Shown piece after piece: positions 10,170-21,465 of a stretch of 64,000 nt of DNA. The stretch covers positions 33,153,608 to 33,217,607 of the forward strand of contig NC_088300.1 in the NCBI RefSeq assembly GCF_032854445.1, written 5' to 3'. The stretch comes from Liolophura sinensis (taxonomy: Eukaryota > Mollusca > Polyplacophora > Chitonida > Chitonidae). The translations under genes and the position numbers were made by a program. The notes under the pieces were generated by a model that saw only the letters and a list, made by a program, of their open reading frames with translations, was not told the origin of the DNA and did not search any database. Position 1 is the stretch's first letter. The number at the start of each line of letters is the position of its first letter.

Positions 10170-11892
10170 CACATCTTTTGAGAGCATGATGGCTAAGAGT
10201 TGAACATTACAAGTAGCTAAAACTAGACACCATGAAAAGTGTCAAGTGCGAGTACATGCTATCTTCTTATACATGTTCTTTGATCTGAACAACGCACAGC
10301 TAACAAGGTTTACATGATTTGGGAAGAAGAAATTAACTACTACTCAGAAGTCAACTCCCTGCAGCTTTCCCACACAGATACCGCTAATTCGGCCATTCAT
10401 TGATATCGTTTGTGGGATTACCGCTTTTCTATAAGTGAGTGCGCAAATGTACATGTACTTCAGCTCTTTGTTAAGTTCCATATTGACATGAAGAGTTACA
10501 CATCAGCTCGAGTCAGGGAGAATGCCGGCTTAGCTGAATGCCCCACTCAGAAACAGCCATCCACAATGGTTCACCCAACGGGAGACAGACAGATTTCGCC
10601 CTGCGTTGTTCGCGTTTTCTCAACAGAGCTTCAAACTGGGACGTGTGAGGTGAAACTTACATAGTGCTTATTACGCCCCAGGGTTTCGATACCTGTCCAA
10701 AGAGATTCAGGTCGGGGATGTCCTGTAAGAGGGCTTGATCTCACGGGACTGCTCCCGCAATGCCACTGAGCAGAAGGGTCGGTGTATTACTCTGCTAAAA
10801 CCACAGTATACAAAAGTCAACCAAACGTAAATCGAGCAGGGGGTGGGGGGGGGGGGGCGTAAGGAGTACCTCCTGTCTCACTCACGTTGACATCCTTGCT
10901 TGGAGCAGTTGTCCTATATAAGGCATCCACGGCTTGCTGGTATTATTTCCAATGTGATCAATCACTGAGCAACAACTGTTAACTTGTGGCTGGATTTATG
11001 ATTTCTCTCTCTCTAGCAATATGGACACACTTCGCAAAGGTGGGATAAATGTAGGTTGTTACATGGCCTCGTAAACATCTCCAATGAATCTCATTGTACG
11101 CCTACAATATCAAGATGTGAAGATACACAATTTGTGTCAGACAGACCTTTGCGGTAGACATCATTTTTTACTGATGAAGCATAAAAAGGAAAAGGAACAA
11201 TGCCTTGTTTAACATGTGACTTGTCTTATTTTCTACAGATCGCAAAAGGAAGCTGGTAGAAGTAATACTTCGACCATTCAGGGTATCGCAGTCAGATAAA
11301 CAACAACGACGCCCCATCCACACAGTTCGAGGTCATTTCTCCCTGACGGAGATCCGCGGTGCCAAGTTCCCTGGTCGCCAGACCGCCGCTACATCTCTGT
11401 GTGCCCTTCTCCAGGCCACGACTTTGTGCCCGTCTTCCTGGTCAGCTGAGGTCATCGACAGACTCCTGCTACAGGGGGACAATCTTCACAGTACAAGGAT
11501 CCGTCATCTGGCCGGACCTGAAAACGGAATTCTGAAACCGGAACAGCTGCCTACTAACTTTAACTCCGGGAGAACGGATTTTACCATTCGCTTTAAGAAG
11601 GCTCCAACAGGCCTCTTATTGGCAGATGAAGTCAAAATTGTCACCACGCAGCAAAGTTTTCAGACTCAGTCCCATTGTTTACAGAAAGAGTTACGGCGTT
11701 GGCTGACGGACGGTCATAGGGGAGTTCTGATGACAGCTAATGACATCACATTCGTCATGTCGTCTGCTAGCAACCACTACTATTTGTTTCACCCGTGTAT
11801 GTATGTCCAAAAAAAGATTTTCAAATTTGACTCAGGAATCTTTGTTAATGAAATTCCGGGATCTGGAGCATATGTGTGGTTACGTTTGCAGT
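10170..11892 (+). repeat. Segmental duplication, copy A
   Basis: Collinear with 14490-15960 through upstream DNA, exon 1, the intron and most of exon 2 of the C76-like gene. Anchors include TTTGATCTGAACAAC, GACATGAAGAGTTACACATC, TACGCCC...GGGTTTCGATACCT and GTATTACTCTGC. Copy A contains a G-run of about 13 at 10846-10858. Confidence 0.85.
10914..10923 (+). promoter_or_regulatory. Candidate TATA box of C76-like gene 1
   Basis: CTATATAAGG lies about 100 nt upstream of the ATG at 11021. The matching position in decayed copy B reads CTATGTAAG, so the box is damaged there. Position and sequence fit a core promoter; transcription is not shown. Confidence 0.5.
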
Positions 11893-11994
11893 AAGATTGT
11901 ACCAGAGAATGTCACATATGAACTGACGGTTGTAGACATAGTGACGGAATTGGACAAATGGACCCACTTAACATTGTCAAGGAAGGTCTGCTAA
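11021..11994 (+). CDS. C76-like protein, copy 1 (two exons, one frameshift)
   Basis: Exon 1 is only 19 coding bases (ATG at 11021, reading MDTLRK, then donor GTGGGA at 11040). A 199-nt intron ends in TTTTCTACAG, and exon 2 starts at 11239 in matching phase. Exon 2 resembles the peptidase C76 (herpesvirus-tegument-type deubiquitinase) fold as seen in animal and mobile-element proteins: RGHFSLTEIRG, G-R-Q-x-A near the catalytic site, SSWSAEVIDR, LLLQGDNLHS, ENG-L-xxEQLP and a late LFxxx strand. The catalytic Cys position after GRQ is Thr (11382-11384) and the Asp-x-His position reads His-Pro-Cys (11790-11798). After the A7 run near 11815 the frame ends at 11894, while the C-terminal homology to copy 3 (LLMKFRDLEH) continues in the +1 frame to 11994. 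It therefore carries an indel or an assembly error. No function is assigned. Confidence 0.6.
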
Positions 11995-12066
11995 AGGTCT
12001 TCCTTCATTTTGTTGCATGTTGTTTTTGCTTTGAGTATGCTTGAATATAGTGCGATATTTAGTAAA

Positions 12067-12072
12067 AATAAA
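12067..12072 (+). terminator. Candidate polyadenylation signal, C76-like gene 1
   Basis: AATAAA lies 73 nt after the last stop codon of the conserved C-terminal frame. Confidence 0.4.
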
Positions 12073-12845
12073 ATAGTGCCTTTTAGATATATGACACTTT
12101 TGTATATTTTCTATCTTAGACGTCACCGCTCTTTTTTCTATTTAAATACATAAAAATGGATACGCAGTGTTTCTGTTTGTGTGGTTCGCAGAAATAAGAT
12201 AAAGCAAAATAGAATTCGTCGTGTGGAAAGGACGAAATCAGCCCTTTTTAAAGTTTTCTCTCCGGTTTCGAATTCTCATTTCCTATATTCTGGTGGTTGC
12301 TACATGTGTTTGCAACCTTGTGGATATATACTATCTATGTATAGTAGAAGAGCAGCAGTGCCATATAAAAGATTAAAGACCGTATCTGTTTAGTATGCTC
12401 TGGTGGAAGTGTTCTGTATATAGATGTCATCGATGCGTGTCCGAGTTTTAATGCTGAACGAATACAGCAAAACTGTCAATTCACCACGTGATCCACGTGA
12501 TAGTAAGTAATAAAGTTTTAAAAAGATATTAAACAATAAGAAGCAAAGCGATGGCCACTTATAAATACGAACACGGACTGTTTCAAGAAGATTTTTATCC
12601 TCACATAATAAAACTTAAAAAATAAGTTTTATCAGCTAAAGGGTGACCAAGGGTTGTTAAAAATACCCTAAAGTTTTAGATTACAACACGCACGTTAACC
12701 CTCATATATGAACAGGCCGTGCATGGCCATTTGATCTATCGTGTCAAATAGATTTCTTGAAACCACTGAACTCCTTTTATATCAAAAAATTAACGGTGTT
12801 AATATTTGAGATAACTTTATATTAAAATGTAGCTAAAAAGTACTG
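12073..12845. other. Intergenic, nothing recognised
   Basis: AT-rich sequence without a supported gene or repeat. Confidence 0.5.
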
Positions 12846-13160
12846 TGTAATTGAGTGAGTGAGTGCTTGGCGTGTAACGTCGTACTTAACATTTTTTCAG
12901 TCATATGACGGCGAAGAAATCCTTAGGGTGTAGGTAATGTGCCTCCTTGTCTCAAAACGGATTTCCACCGCTCTTTTATCTAGTGCTGCTTCACTGAGAC
13001 GACTTACCGAAGGCAATTAAGCTGCCCCACCCGAGCCATTATACTGATATGGGTCAACCAGTCGTTGCACTATCCCCTTCATGCTGAACGCCAAGCGAGA
13101 AAGTTACAACTGCCTCTTTTAAAGTCTTAGGTGTGACTCGACCCAGGCTGTCTAATTGAA
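12846..13160 (-). mobile_element. SINE family 2, nearly full length, minus orientation
   Basis: Read on the minus strand it matches 22128-22455 throughout: a tRNA-like head with CTGGGTCGAGTCACACC, a middle with GGATAGTGCAACGACTGGTT, GGCTCGGGTGGGGCAGC and CTAAGGATTTCTTCGCCG, and a tail ending AAGTACGACGTTA next to (ACTC)n. This family has a different body from core-SINE family 1. Confidence 0.85.
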
Positions 13161-14068
13161 GACAACCATATGGACGTCCCACAGGTAAGAAGGAAGAATA
13201 TAAGAAAGCGAGAAGAGTTTCTTATATTGTAAAAACAGAAAGCTGATCAGAAAGTCACAAGTATGTATGCTGAGAGTGAAAAATAAGCAGATACCCACAC
13301 ACATGAACCTGATAGCTACGGGAGTTCTTTCATACGCCTATTTGACTACTCTTCTTCAGCCACCTGCTGACCAAGTTAACAACAGGTCTGCATGAATTCT
13401 TCTCTCAGGTTGCCCTTCCCACACCTTCACTTCTAATTCCTTTCTTTCTCGGTACTGTTTGTAGCATTCGTCTTTCCCAAAATTAGGTTGACATAAAGTT
13501 TTCTAACAGACGGCATGGTTGAGATTACCTGGTTGCCGAAAATTCCCTGACAACCACTGCTGAGAGGAGTTCGTCCCCTGGGAACACGTGCTGGACTGAA
13601 CTCTATGTTTGCAAGCAACCATTCCGTGTTAAACACTTTAATTGTATATGCCTAATAACAATGTATGCTAAATGAAAATGCCATTAACACAATGTAAACA
13701 GCCAATATACACTGTTAAAGTAAACACGTGTTATTATAAATAAACAAGGAAAGGAAAACCATCCAATAGCTCCCTTTGGGCTTTGTAATTAAGGCTCAGT
13801 TGTATTTTTACATGGATTGGCATTGATTAGTATAAAACGAATCTGATTAAGTAAGACAATCTTCTCAGGTGATAGGTTGGGTTTATGTTCCTTCCAGCTG
13901 ACAGCTACACCCATTCCATGTTGTTGCTTTTTTCTAGTCCTTCCTTCGGCAGTCTATGTACTAAAGTTGAAACGATAAGTGTTCATTCTTCAACACAGAC
14001 AAGCAGTCAGGTGTACCGCTTTTCACCTTCGATTTCCGTGTATGATCTGTTAACTTTGATCAGGAGAT
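13161..14068. other. Intergenic, nothing recognised
   Basis: No gene, splice pair or repeat is supported apart from the inverted-repeat arm that starts at 14069. Confidence 0.5.
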
Positions 14069-14562
14069 TAAACAATCGTGGGATCTTTTCTTCATCAGAA
14101 AATTGAATAATTATCTAAAATATTTGTTATGTTATATAAATACACCGAAAACTTCATTTTTTTGGTAAATTACCCAATGATTGGCGATTGAGTGATTTAT
14201 TGATTTATTGGTGTTTTAATGCTGTTCTCAAGAGCTTTATTCACACGTTTGGCATCAGTTAGGTTTTTGTGTGGGTGTGTGGATGGTGGTCCTTTATATA
14301 TGAAAACAGAAAAGAAACCCTTGAAAAGAGCGACCTTCGCCAGTTGAATGGCATAACTCCGCAATAAATGTTTGAACAAATATATTATCGCTTTTTTATA
14401 TTTTCATCAAATTAATTTAAATCACACTGATACACGTGTTTAGCCTTTACATACGCATGCGTACAATTCAACTGATTTTTCTGATTCACACAGACTTGAG
14501 AGCATGCTGGCTTAGATAATAATACCATTTTCTGATGAAGAAAAGATCCCACGATTGTTTAG
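14069..14562. repeat. Inverted repeat pair, about 49-bp arms
   Basis: Arm 14069-14117 is nearly the reverse complement of 14514-14562; the shared core is AACAATCGTGGGATCTTTTC followed by TTCATCAGAAAAT. The spacer is about 400 bp. The right arm lies inside duplication copy B at a position where copy A lacks it, so it was inserted after the duplication. Confidence 0.75.
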
Positions 14563-15310
14563 CAAACAGCTAAATGCTACCATCAAAAGTACATATACGA
14601 GCAAATGGTTATTCAATCTACTTATACATATACTTTGATCTGAACAACAAAACAATATACAAGAATTACATGTTATGGAAGAAAAGACATTAACAACTAG
14701 TCCGAAGTCAAATCCCTGCAATTTTCCCACACACATATCGCTAATTCAGCCATTCGTCGGCATCGTTTGTGGGATTCTCGTTTTCAATATCAGGGTTCCC
14801 AGATGTTTTTGTTAAGTTCATTATTGACATGAAGAGTTACACATCAGCCCGAGTCGGAGAGAATGTCGATTTAGCGTATTACCCCGCCCCTAGACAGCGG
14901 GGAAGTATGCTGCCCTGTGTCGTGTAGGCGATCATCTCAACAGAGCTCCACATTGTGACGTGTGAGGTAAAACTTACAAAGTGCTGATTACGCCCTTTGG
15001 GTTTCGATACCTCATGAAGAGATAGAGGGAGGTGGGTTTCCTGTAAGTAGGGCTTGAGCTCACTGTTCCCACGATGCCACTGAGCACAAGGGTCGCCGTA
15101 TTACTCTGCCAAATCCACGGTATATACAAGTTAATCAAACATTAATCCAGCACGGGGGTTATCTCCTGACGGGCGCTGATGTAGGAATTTCTCCACTCAC
15201 ATGACATCCAAGTTTGGAGAAGTAGTCCTATGTAAGACATCCACGTCTTGCTGGTATCAATTCCAATGTAATCAACCAGCGAGCAACAGTTTTATGCTAT
15301 CTTTTTCTCT

Positions 15311-15945
15311 AGCAATATTGGACGCACTTCTCAAAGGTATGATAAATGCCGGTTTGTCTCACTGTCTTGTAAATATGTCAGATGAATTCCATTGAAGGCC
15401 TACTCTGTCAAGATGTGATTACAGACAATTTCCGACAGAGAGACCTTTGCTGGAGACATCATTTCTTATTGATGAAGTAAGAATTTTAAAAAAAAAGAAA
15501 TATGTCTTGTTTAACATGTGATTTGTCTTATTTTCTACATGAACTGATCGTAAAAAGAAGCTGTTAGAAATAAGACTCCGACAATTCAGGGCATCGCAGT
15601 TAGGTAAACAACAACGACACCCCATCCTCATAGTCCGAGGTCATTTCTCCCTGACTGAAATCCGTGGTGCCAAGTTACCTGGTCACCAGCCTGCCGCAAC
15701 ATCTTTGTGTGCCCTTCTCTAGGCCACGACCTTGCGTCAATTTTCCTGGTCAGCTGAGGTCATGGACAGTGGGGGTGGGGTGGGAGTGGTGGGGGTGGGG
15801 GTGGGGTGGGGAAGGAATCTTGACAGCACACGGGTCAGAACATCCCGGGCCGAAGAACGGAATTTTACCATTCGCTTCAAGAAAGTTCAACCGGGTCTCT
15901 TGTTGGCAGATAAGACAAAATAGTCTCCACGGAGCCTTTGAGACA
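15311..15945 (+). pseudogene. C76-like protein, copy 2, decayed
   Basis: Collinear with copy 1 but dead. The exon 1 ATG has become ATTGG at about 15316. The exon 2 acceptor region has an insertion near 15534. CAG has become TAG at 15720-15722 just after the SLCALL segment. The RLLLQGDNLH coding part is replaced by a G-rich run (15769-15815). Similarity ends near GTTGGCAGATAAGAC at 15900-15920. Where it can be read, the Cys position shows a substitution here too (HQPAATS). Confidence 0.85.
15769..15815 (+). repeat. G-rich tract, quadruplex-capable
   Basis: At least seven G-runs of four or five separated by single T or short spacers within about 47 bases, inside the copy 2 pseudogene. Confidence 0.85.
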
Positions 15946-16091
15946 ACGTTTTGCTATTTATCGAAGCTGCATAATAATGTTGATCACAATATGATGGCAA
16001 TCTAGGTTGAACACATTTGTTAGATGAAAAGACAAAATTCTATAGCAAATATATTTATGAAACATGTGTTAGAGACTCATTCATAACATTG

Positions 16092-16205
16092 ATACAGAAG
16101 GACTATATATATATACCACCTATCATCATAATGCTGGCCACCGTCGTATAAGTGAAATATTCTTGAGTACGGTGTGGAACACCAATAAGATAATTGAATA
16201 AATAT
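16092..16205 (+). mobile_element. Core-SINE family 1 variant without tRNA head
   Basis: ATACAGAAGGACTATATATA is followed by the SINE core (CATAATGCTGGCCACCGTCG, TATAAGTGAAATATTCTTGA) and an AAAT-like tail. The unusual 5' part is shared, inverted, with 20806-20915, so this is a subfamily or a copied truncation. Confidence 0.75.
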
Positions 16206-16719
16206 ATATACAACGAAGTGGTCCCAAACACCCACCATACAAAAATTATTTTCAAATGTCTTTTTCACTTTAAAGAGAAATCGAAAAAACTGTTAAGGCC
16301 ATATTTACAACTAACTGTTTCATCTGAAATTTACTTAATTTTTATGTTTTCTATACCTTTGATCTGATAATCTGATTTAAACTCTGACATGTTTATTTTT
16401 AGATTTTGTTGTTTACTTAGGTATTTGTTTATCTGCTACCGTTTACGCGCCATTGTTTACTCTTTAAATACCATAAATTTGACGGCATAAATCTATAGCC
16501 AAATGATTGTGGAAACGCGCATGTCTAGAGAGAGCCTCCAGCATGACACTGGCTAAAAATGGTCTCCTTAAATACAAATACACTAAAACAATTTTGCAAG
16601 ATAAAACTTCATTTACTAATATTCTTTAAAGAACTTTACGCCCTTTAACTATCCCCCGGCAATAATCACCAGGTATATGTTTATATTTGATAACAAAAAG
16701 AATTCTGCTTCTTTAGGCA
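16206..16719. other. Intergenic, nothing recognised
   Basis: AT-rich sequence; no gene or repeat is supported. Confidence 0.5.
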
Positions 16720-16895
16720 TTTGATTGATTGGTTTATGCGATTGTTTAACTTCTGCTGTTTGAAGTCATATTCAAGAATTTTTTTCACATACACAATGGT
16801 GATCAGTTTCATCGGTGGAGAAAACCAGCCCACCTGGGGTAAACCACCGACAGATTACTGGTTGTTTACTGGCAAACATCACCCCGTGTGGCGTA
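16720..16895 (-). mobile_element. Core-SINE family 1, degenerate
   Basis: Reverse-orientation copy: TTGATTGATTGG, a degenerate TTCAAGAATTTTTTTCACAT, then GGTGGAGAAAACC and GGTAAACC. It is heavily mutated. Confidence 0.6.
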
Positions 16896-17002
16896 TAGAC
16901 TAACCGATAAAACAAATAAAAATACTGTTGTATGCTATATATACTTGCATGTAGCGAAAGAATAACAGTAACCCTCATATGGCGGCGGGTTATCTTCGAG
17001 CT

Positions 17003-17102
17003 CTACCTCGTTTTCTTCCACCATAATGCTGACCGCCGTCGTGTAAGTTAAATATTATTGAGTACGGCGTAAAAACCAACAAATAAATAGATAAATAAAT
17101 AA
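17003..17102 (+). mobile_element. Core-SINE family 1, 3' half
   Basis: CCACCATAATGCTGACCGCC, GAGTACGGCGTAAAAACCAA and an AAAT tail; the tRNA head is absent. Confidence 0.85.
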
Positions 17103-17989
17103 GAGAAAAGAGTCAAATTAATCACGTGTTAAGAACAATATGTAGTAGTAATTACTTGAAGCTCTTTGAAAAACCACGTGAGAATATCAGACGTCGTAAG
17201 CGGTCCTAAAAGTTCAAAGTATCAGTGACAAGATTTTGTACGGCTGGTGACATACTTTTTCATTTAATACTTGTCTCAGATCTTCGGTCTCGAATCGCAA
17301 CAAAGTAGTTAAAAGCTTGTTGGGAACATTGCGACTTTCGGGTTAGCCAAATTTTAATAGCACTTTATGTGATGGAAATTCCTTGAAAAGTATAGTTTTG
17401 GTTTACCAATAGGAAGTTACGAAGATCGAGGGCACCAGTAGTGAGTCTAAGCTTAAACAAGTCTATGTGCTTCGTACATTCACAAAGGTCAAGCTTTTGG
17501 TGGTAGAAGCGTAAAGCAAGTTAGATACATTTGCTTTTATATACGAATTGGATCCATACTCCAAATTTGCTTTGTTTTCATCAATATATGTGTACAGCAA
17601 TATAATCGAACATGAGTGTAATCTCAACCTGCAGGGAAATGATCTTTAGCACAGCATACATCATTAATTTCTTAAACTGCCAAAGTAAGCAAATATCACT
17701 GTATCCATTTAACCCAATGCAAACGGGTCAACTATGTTTATTCCGTGTGGTATCGGGATACGCGATCTAGCACGTGGCGCACAGCCCTGATCCGTCTCTT
17801 TGCTCCGTGTTGTCCGATATGTACTTCAGGTCTCTGTGGCGTACTTTCTTATACGACATCGATCTAGAATTCACATGAGTAATGTTGTTGTTAAAGCGAA
17901 TAACTTTTATGTAAGCATTCTAGAATACGCTACCAGAGGGCACCGAGTGGATTTCGATTGGGCGAAATCAACAATAAGTCTTGTCGAAA
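17103..17989. other. Intergenic, nothing recognised
   Basis: No supported feature. Confidence 0.5.
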
Positions 17990-18440
17990 CATGGAAACAG
18001 AATTCTACCAACATGGGTGTCTAAGTTTCTGGCATGGGCGCATGTTTATTTGAATTCTGATATGACTTATTTGCCTAAAACATACATTGCGCCTTTCCAA
18101 CATCACTGAAAATTATTGGCTGCTTTTCTTTGCACAGTTCCGTCCTATTTTGTACTTTCTTTGGTGGTTTCCGTTAAAAGTCGCATTGGGAAATGTGGTT
18201 GCGATTGTTGACCTGGAACGTCCATCTCGGTTGAAGGATTGTCTCTTTCGGCGCGTAGATTTCTATTATTTATGATGTATTTCTATATTTTCGCCGTTTA
18301 ATTTTTATACCAGTAGACACAATACTATTTTGCCAAAACAAAATAAAATATCAAAACTAGGAAACAGAAATTCAGCAATATTTGTGTCTAAGTTTCTAGC
18401 ATGTATGTGTGCATGTTTAACTGTTAAAGATTAAGGTTTT
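17990..18440. repeat. Unclassified dispersed repeat, internally duplicated
   Basis: The word GTGTCTAAGTTTCTRGCATG with flanking GAAACAGAATTC occurs twice, at 17997 and 18357. The segment 18090-18250 (CCGTCCTATTTTGTACTTTC; TTGGGAAATGTGGTTGYGAT) matches 46435-46610. There is no coding capacity and no terminal structure was identified. Confidence 0.6.
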
Positions 18441-19094
18441 AGAACAAATCTATGCGTGGAAAAAGACATTCGTATACAAACCGCCAACCAAAATGGACCT
18501 CTCAGGTCACGAATTTCAAAGCCAATTCCCAAAACGACGTGGAGCCTATGGCAAACCACCAAAGAGCTAGGAAAGTACGAAAATAAGAGCTAATCATGAA
18601 AAGCAGCTATCAGTTTTCAATGATGTTGGATAGATGCAAGTTACGTTCTAGGCAACTGAGTGACATCAGGATTCAAATCCTGTACCATAGAATATAACAA
18701 AATATGTATCTCAGTTACGCTTTGAGTACATCTGTTCATGTATCCAGCGTGGTGATATAATTCAACACGATGAATATACAGTCCTTTGTGTTATTTACTT
18801 TTTTTCTATACTTCTTCTGCTTAATATTACAGCAGTACACACAACATTGGCTTACTTTAAGTTGTGAAACATAAACAAAGATTTGCATATAATGGTTGTC
18901 CAGTTGACCAAGTTAAAAACATATTAGTTCGGTCAAACTCGTTTTTCAATACTTAACCGTGCTGAATCATAATAAAGTCATAAACTTGATTCAGTGAAAC
19001 AAATTTGGGGCAGAAATCCTCCTCATTAATTGGAATTTCCATGTGTTATTTTTCCGTACAGGCTTGATGACGATATATTTGTTCATACATGTAC
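18441..19094. other. Intergenic, nothing recognised
   Basis: No gene supported; 18700-18850 weakly resembles 18260-18340 and may be more of the same dispersed repeat. Confidence 0.4.
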
Positions 19095-19390
19095 ATTTAT
19101 TTGATTGTTGCTTCACCATGTACTAGTACTCGAGAAGTTTTCACATACACAATGGTGGTCAGTTTTATTGATAGAGAAAAGCAGAGTGTCTGTTACAAGC
19201 TACTGACGAACTTTTCCCACATAGAGACATGCACACATTACTGGTGGAAGACAAGTTGTTTTCAACGGACATAGGACAGCCGAAACGGCGACACGACCGC
19301 GGGGGATTCTATAAAAGCCACGTCCACGGGTTTTGAACCCGCACCTCGTGTGTCCTGCCAGTTGAAAATCGATGTACTGTTCTAACTACC
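19095..19390 (-). mobile_element. tRNA-derived SINE, subfamily B
   Basis: Starts with the reverse tail TTTATTTGATTG and a degenerate core. Its head, at the right end, carries the reverse complement of a box B, TTTGAACCCGCACCTCGTG. Similar heads occur at 24045-24122 and 36340-36400, which defines a subfamily distinct from the GAACTCACAGCGACCG head. Confidence 0.65.
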
Positions 19391-20574
19391 AACAACAATG
19401 CCTTAGTAATTATATTTCTGAATAATAGGTTTTACATCAATCGAATTTTCACAGGTGGAAAGGAGTCAACCATAAGTCCAGGTCTGGTTCAAAACCTGTC
19501 TATAATTATTATGAAAAGAAAAGGATCCGCATCCGTGTAATATAAATTTTTTTAATGATATATTAAGGTGTGTATGGAGAATTAGCACGTTTCAGCCCAG
19601 TTGTTAATTAAAAAGCACACAATAATACAGAGAAAAACTGATAAATGCTACCCGTTGCTCCGACATTTTTTGCCCGGAAATCCGATTTTCGGGGAACTTC
19701 GAGATAATCGGCGTCCGTGTGCGAAACCGGCTATAGGCTTTTGCACTGGACCACGTGACTTAGCAAGGCACCGCGGTACGAGGAAAGAAAATTACAGGGC
19801 AGACCCTATTAATAGTATATGCGAAATTGATTTGATTACACTTTTGGAGTAACCGCTTCAACAGATTGACTTTACATTGGGTAACGCCTAGTGCATCGGA
19901 CGTCTGCCCAGAGAAGCGGTAACTGAGCAAGGTATGAACCCTACGACAGATTAGATATTGGTCTCCCAGGCTGCATGACGTAAGCTTATAACGGAAGTTG
20001 CTTCTCAGACCTGACCTCTATCCGATAGCATGGATTGCTTGAGGCTTCAGATGATCACTTCGGAACATGTTTGACTGGAACCCACTATATATTAACTGTT
20101 AATAGGTGTGTGTTTGTCTCCACCAGTGATGTGGGATGTTAATCGAACTGGTACACCTAGACAATAAGCCCCATTGGGGTATTCGATAAATCCTGTACTT
20201 AAACTGATCAGTAAGTTAACTCCAACTGTCGCTCAATACCGTCGTGGGTGGCTGCATGGTGAAAGTATGACACAGGGTATTCTCAGTTTATGCTGCACCA
20301 TATATACCATGCACCCCAAAACAATGGTCTTATCAGAGGTGATTGTTTAAATCTTTAGTGATCAGAGCATGATGAGCTGGATATGCCCAACATAGAATTT
20401 CAACGTCTTGAGGACTTTCTACCTTTTTGAGATCATATACGGGAGTGGAAACAAAACGACTTTATGGTTGAGAGAACAGGTATGGTTTCGTTTGTTCATC
20501 ATCGTTTTATGATTAGTTACTTTATTATTATTATTTATTAGTCAGGTCATCAATCATTCTTTTCAGTTATAACG
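19391..20574. other. Intergenic, nothing recognised
   Basis: Unique-looking sequence. A short open frame near 19600-19850 has no support as a gene. Confidence 0.5.
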
Positions 20575-20655
20575 ACTCTAAGAATTCCTTCGTCGTCATA
20601 TGACTGAAAAATTGTTATGTACGACGTTAGACCTCAAGCACGCACTCACTCAGTT
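20575..20655 (+). mobile_element. SINE family 2, 3' tail fragment
   Basis: TTCCTTCGTCGTCATATGAC then TGAAAAATTGTTATGTACGA and an ACTC-rich end match the tail of 22128-22455. Confidence 0.7.
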
Positions 20656-20805
20656 ATAACGAGTAAGACAATAATTTGACAATAATGCTCATCGCTGCGC
20701 AAGTCATTGGTATCAACATTTTTACCTTTACTATATCGTCTGACGAGATTTTCTTTAATAATTCTCCAAGTTATTGCCGATTACTTTTGTTCCAGAAAAA
20801 GAATT

Positions 20806-20915
20806 ATTTTTTTTTATATTTGATTGGTGTTTTACGTTGTACTCACGAATATTTCACTTATACGACGGTGGCCAGCATTATGATGATAGGTGGTATATAT
20901 ATAGTCCTTCTGTAT
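20806..20915 (-). mobile_element. Core-SINE family 1 variant, inverted partner of 16092
   Basis: TTTGATTGGTGTTTTACGTT, then the core in reverse, then TATATATATAGTCCTTCTGTA replacing the tRNA head, exactly as in the 16092 copy. Confidence 0.75.
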
Positions 20916-21147
20916 GTAAAATGTAACTGTTTATTGCCTTTAAATCCACTATTATATACATTATCCAAGGAGTTGTTGTTTGCATTTAGACAGTTCTTGG
21001 AATTTTGTTCTTCACTTTAGCTCAGATTATTGTTAGAGTGTTAAAATGTTATCGTTATTATTAGAAGAAAGAATGCTTCACTCAGATGACTCAAAACGTA
21101 ATGCCTTTATTTCAGTATTAACGTAGCGAATTAAGTTGCTAAGTTAA

Positions 21148-21207
21148 TTAACTTGAGAGTACGGCGTAAAACACCAATTAAATAAATAAATAAATAAATA
21201 AATAAAT
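21148..21207 (+). mobile_element. SINE family 1 tail remnant
   Basis: GAGAGTACGGCGTAAAACAC then (AAAT)n only; the rest of the element is missing. Confidence 0.75.
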
Positions 21208-21465
21208 TAAGTTGAGCGAGTTAAATGGAGAATTATTGTTAGACAGTTTAACATAGATCTGCTTTTTATGCGGCAAGTTTCATATTTAGTTGGGCTATAT
21301 CGATCATGGCTCTTGCAAGACTTCATCATTTTAATATCAACACATATATAATAGTTTTACTTCCCTCTTTAACAGAATGAGTGGAATGAAGTTGATGCGT
21401 ACTTTATTTAAATGAGGTCTGCTCCGTTAAGTGAATTAAACTTGCATGGTCGCGGTCAACAATAG

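Larger units (their letters stand above)
14490..15960 (+). repeat. Segmental duplication, copy B
   Basis: Partner of copy A (10170-11892), same orientation, about 4.3 kb downstream. It is more decayed than copy A in the gene part. Confidence 0.85.

Noticed and set aside
11812-11822. Programmed -1 frameshift at A AAA AAG
   Set aside because: The heptamer is in phase, but the conserved C-terminus lies in the +1 frame and the -1 frame stops at once, so an indel is the better explanation.
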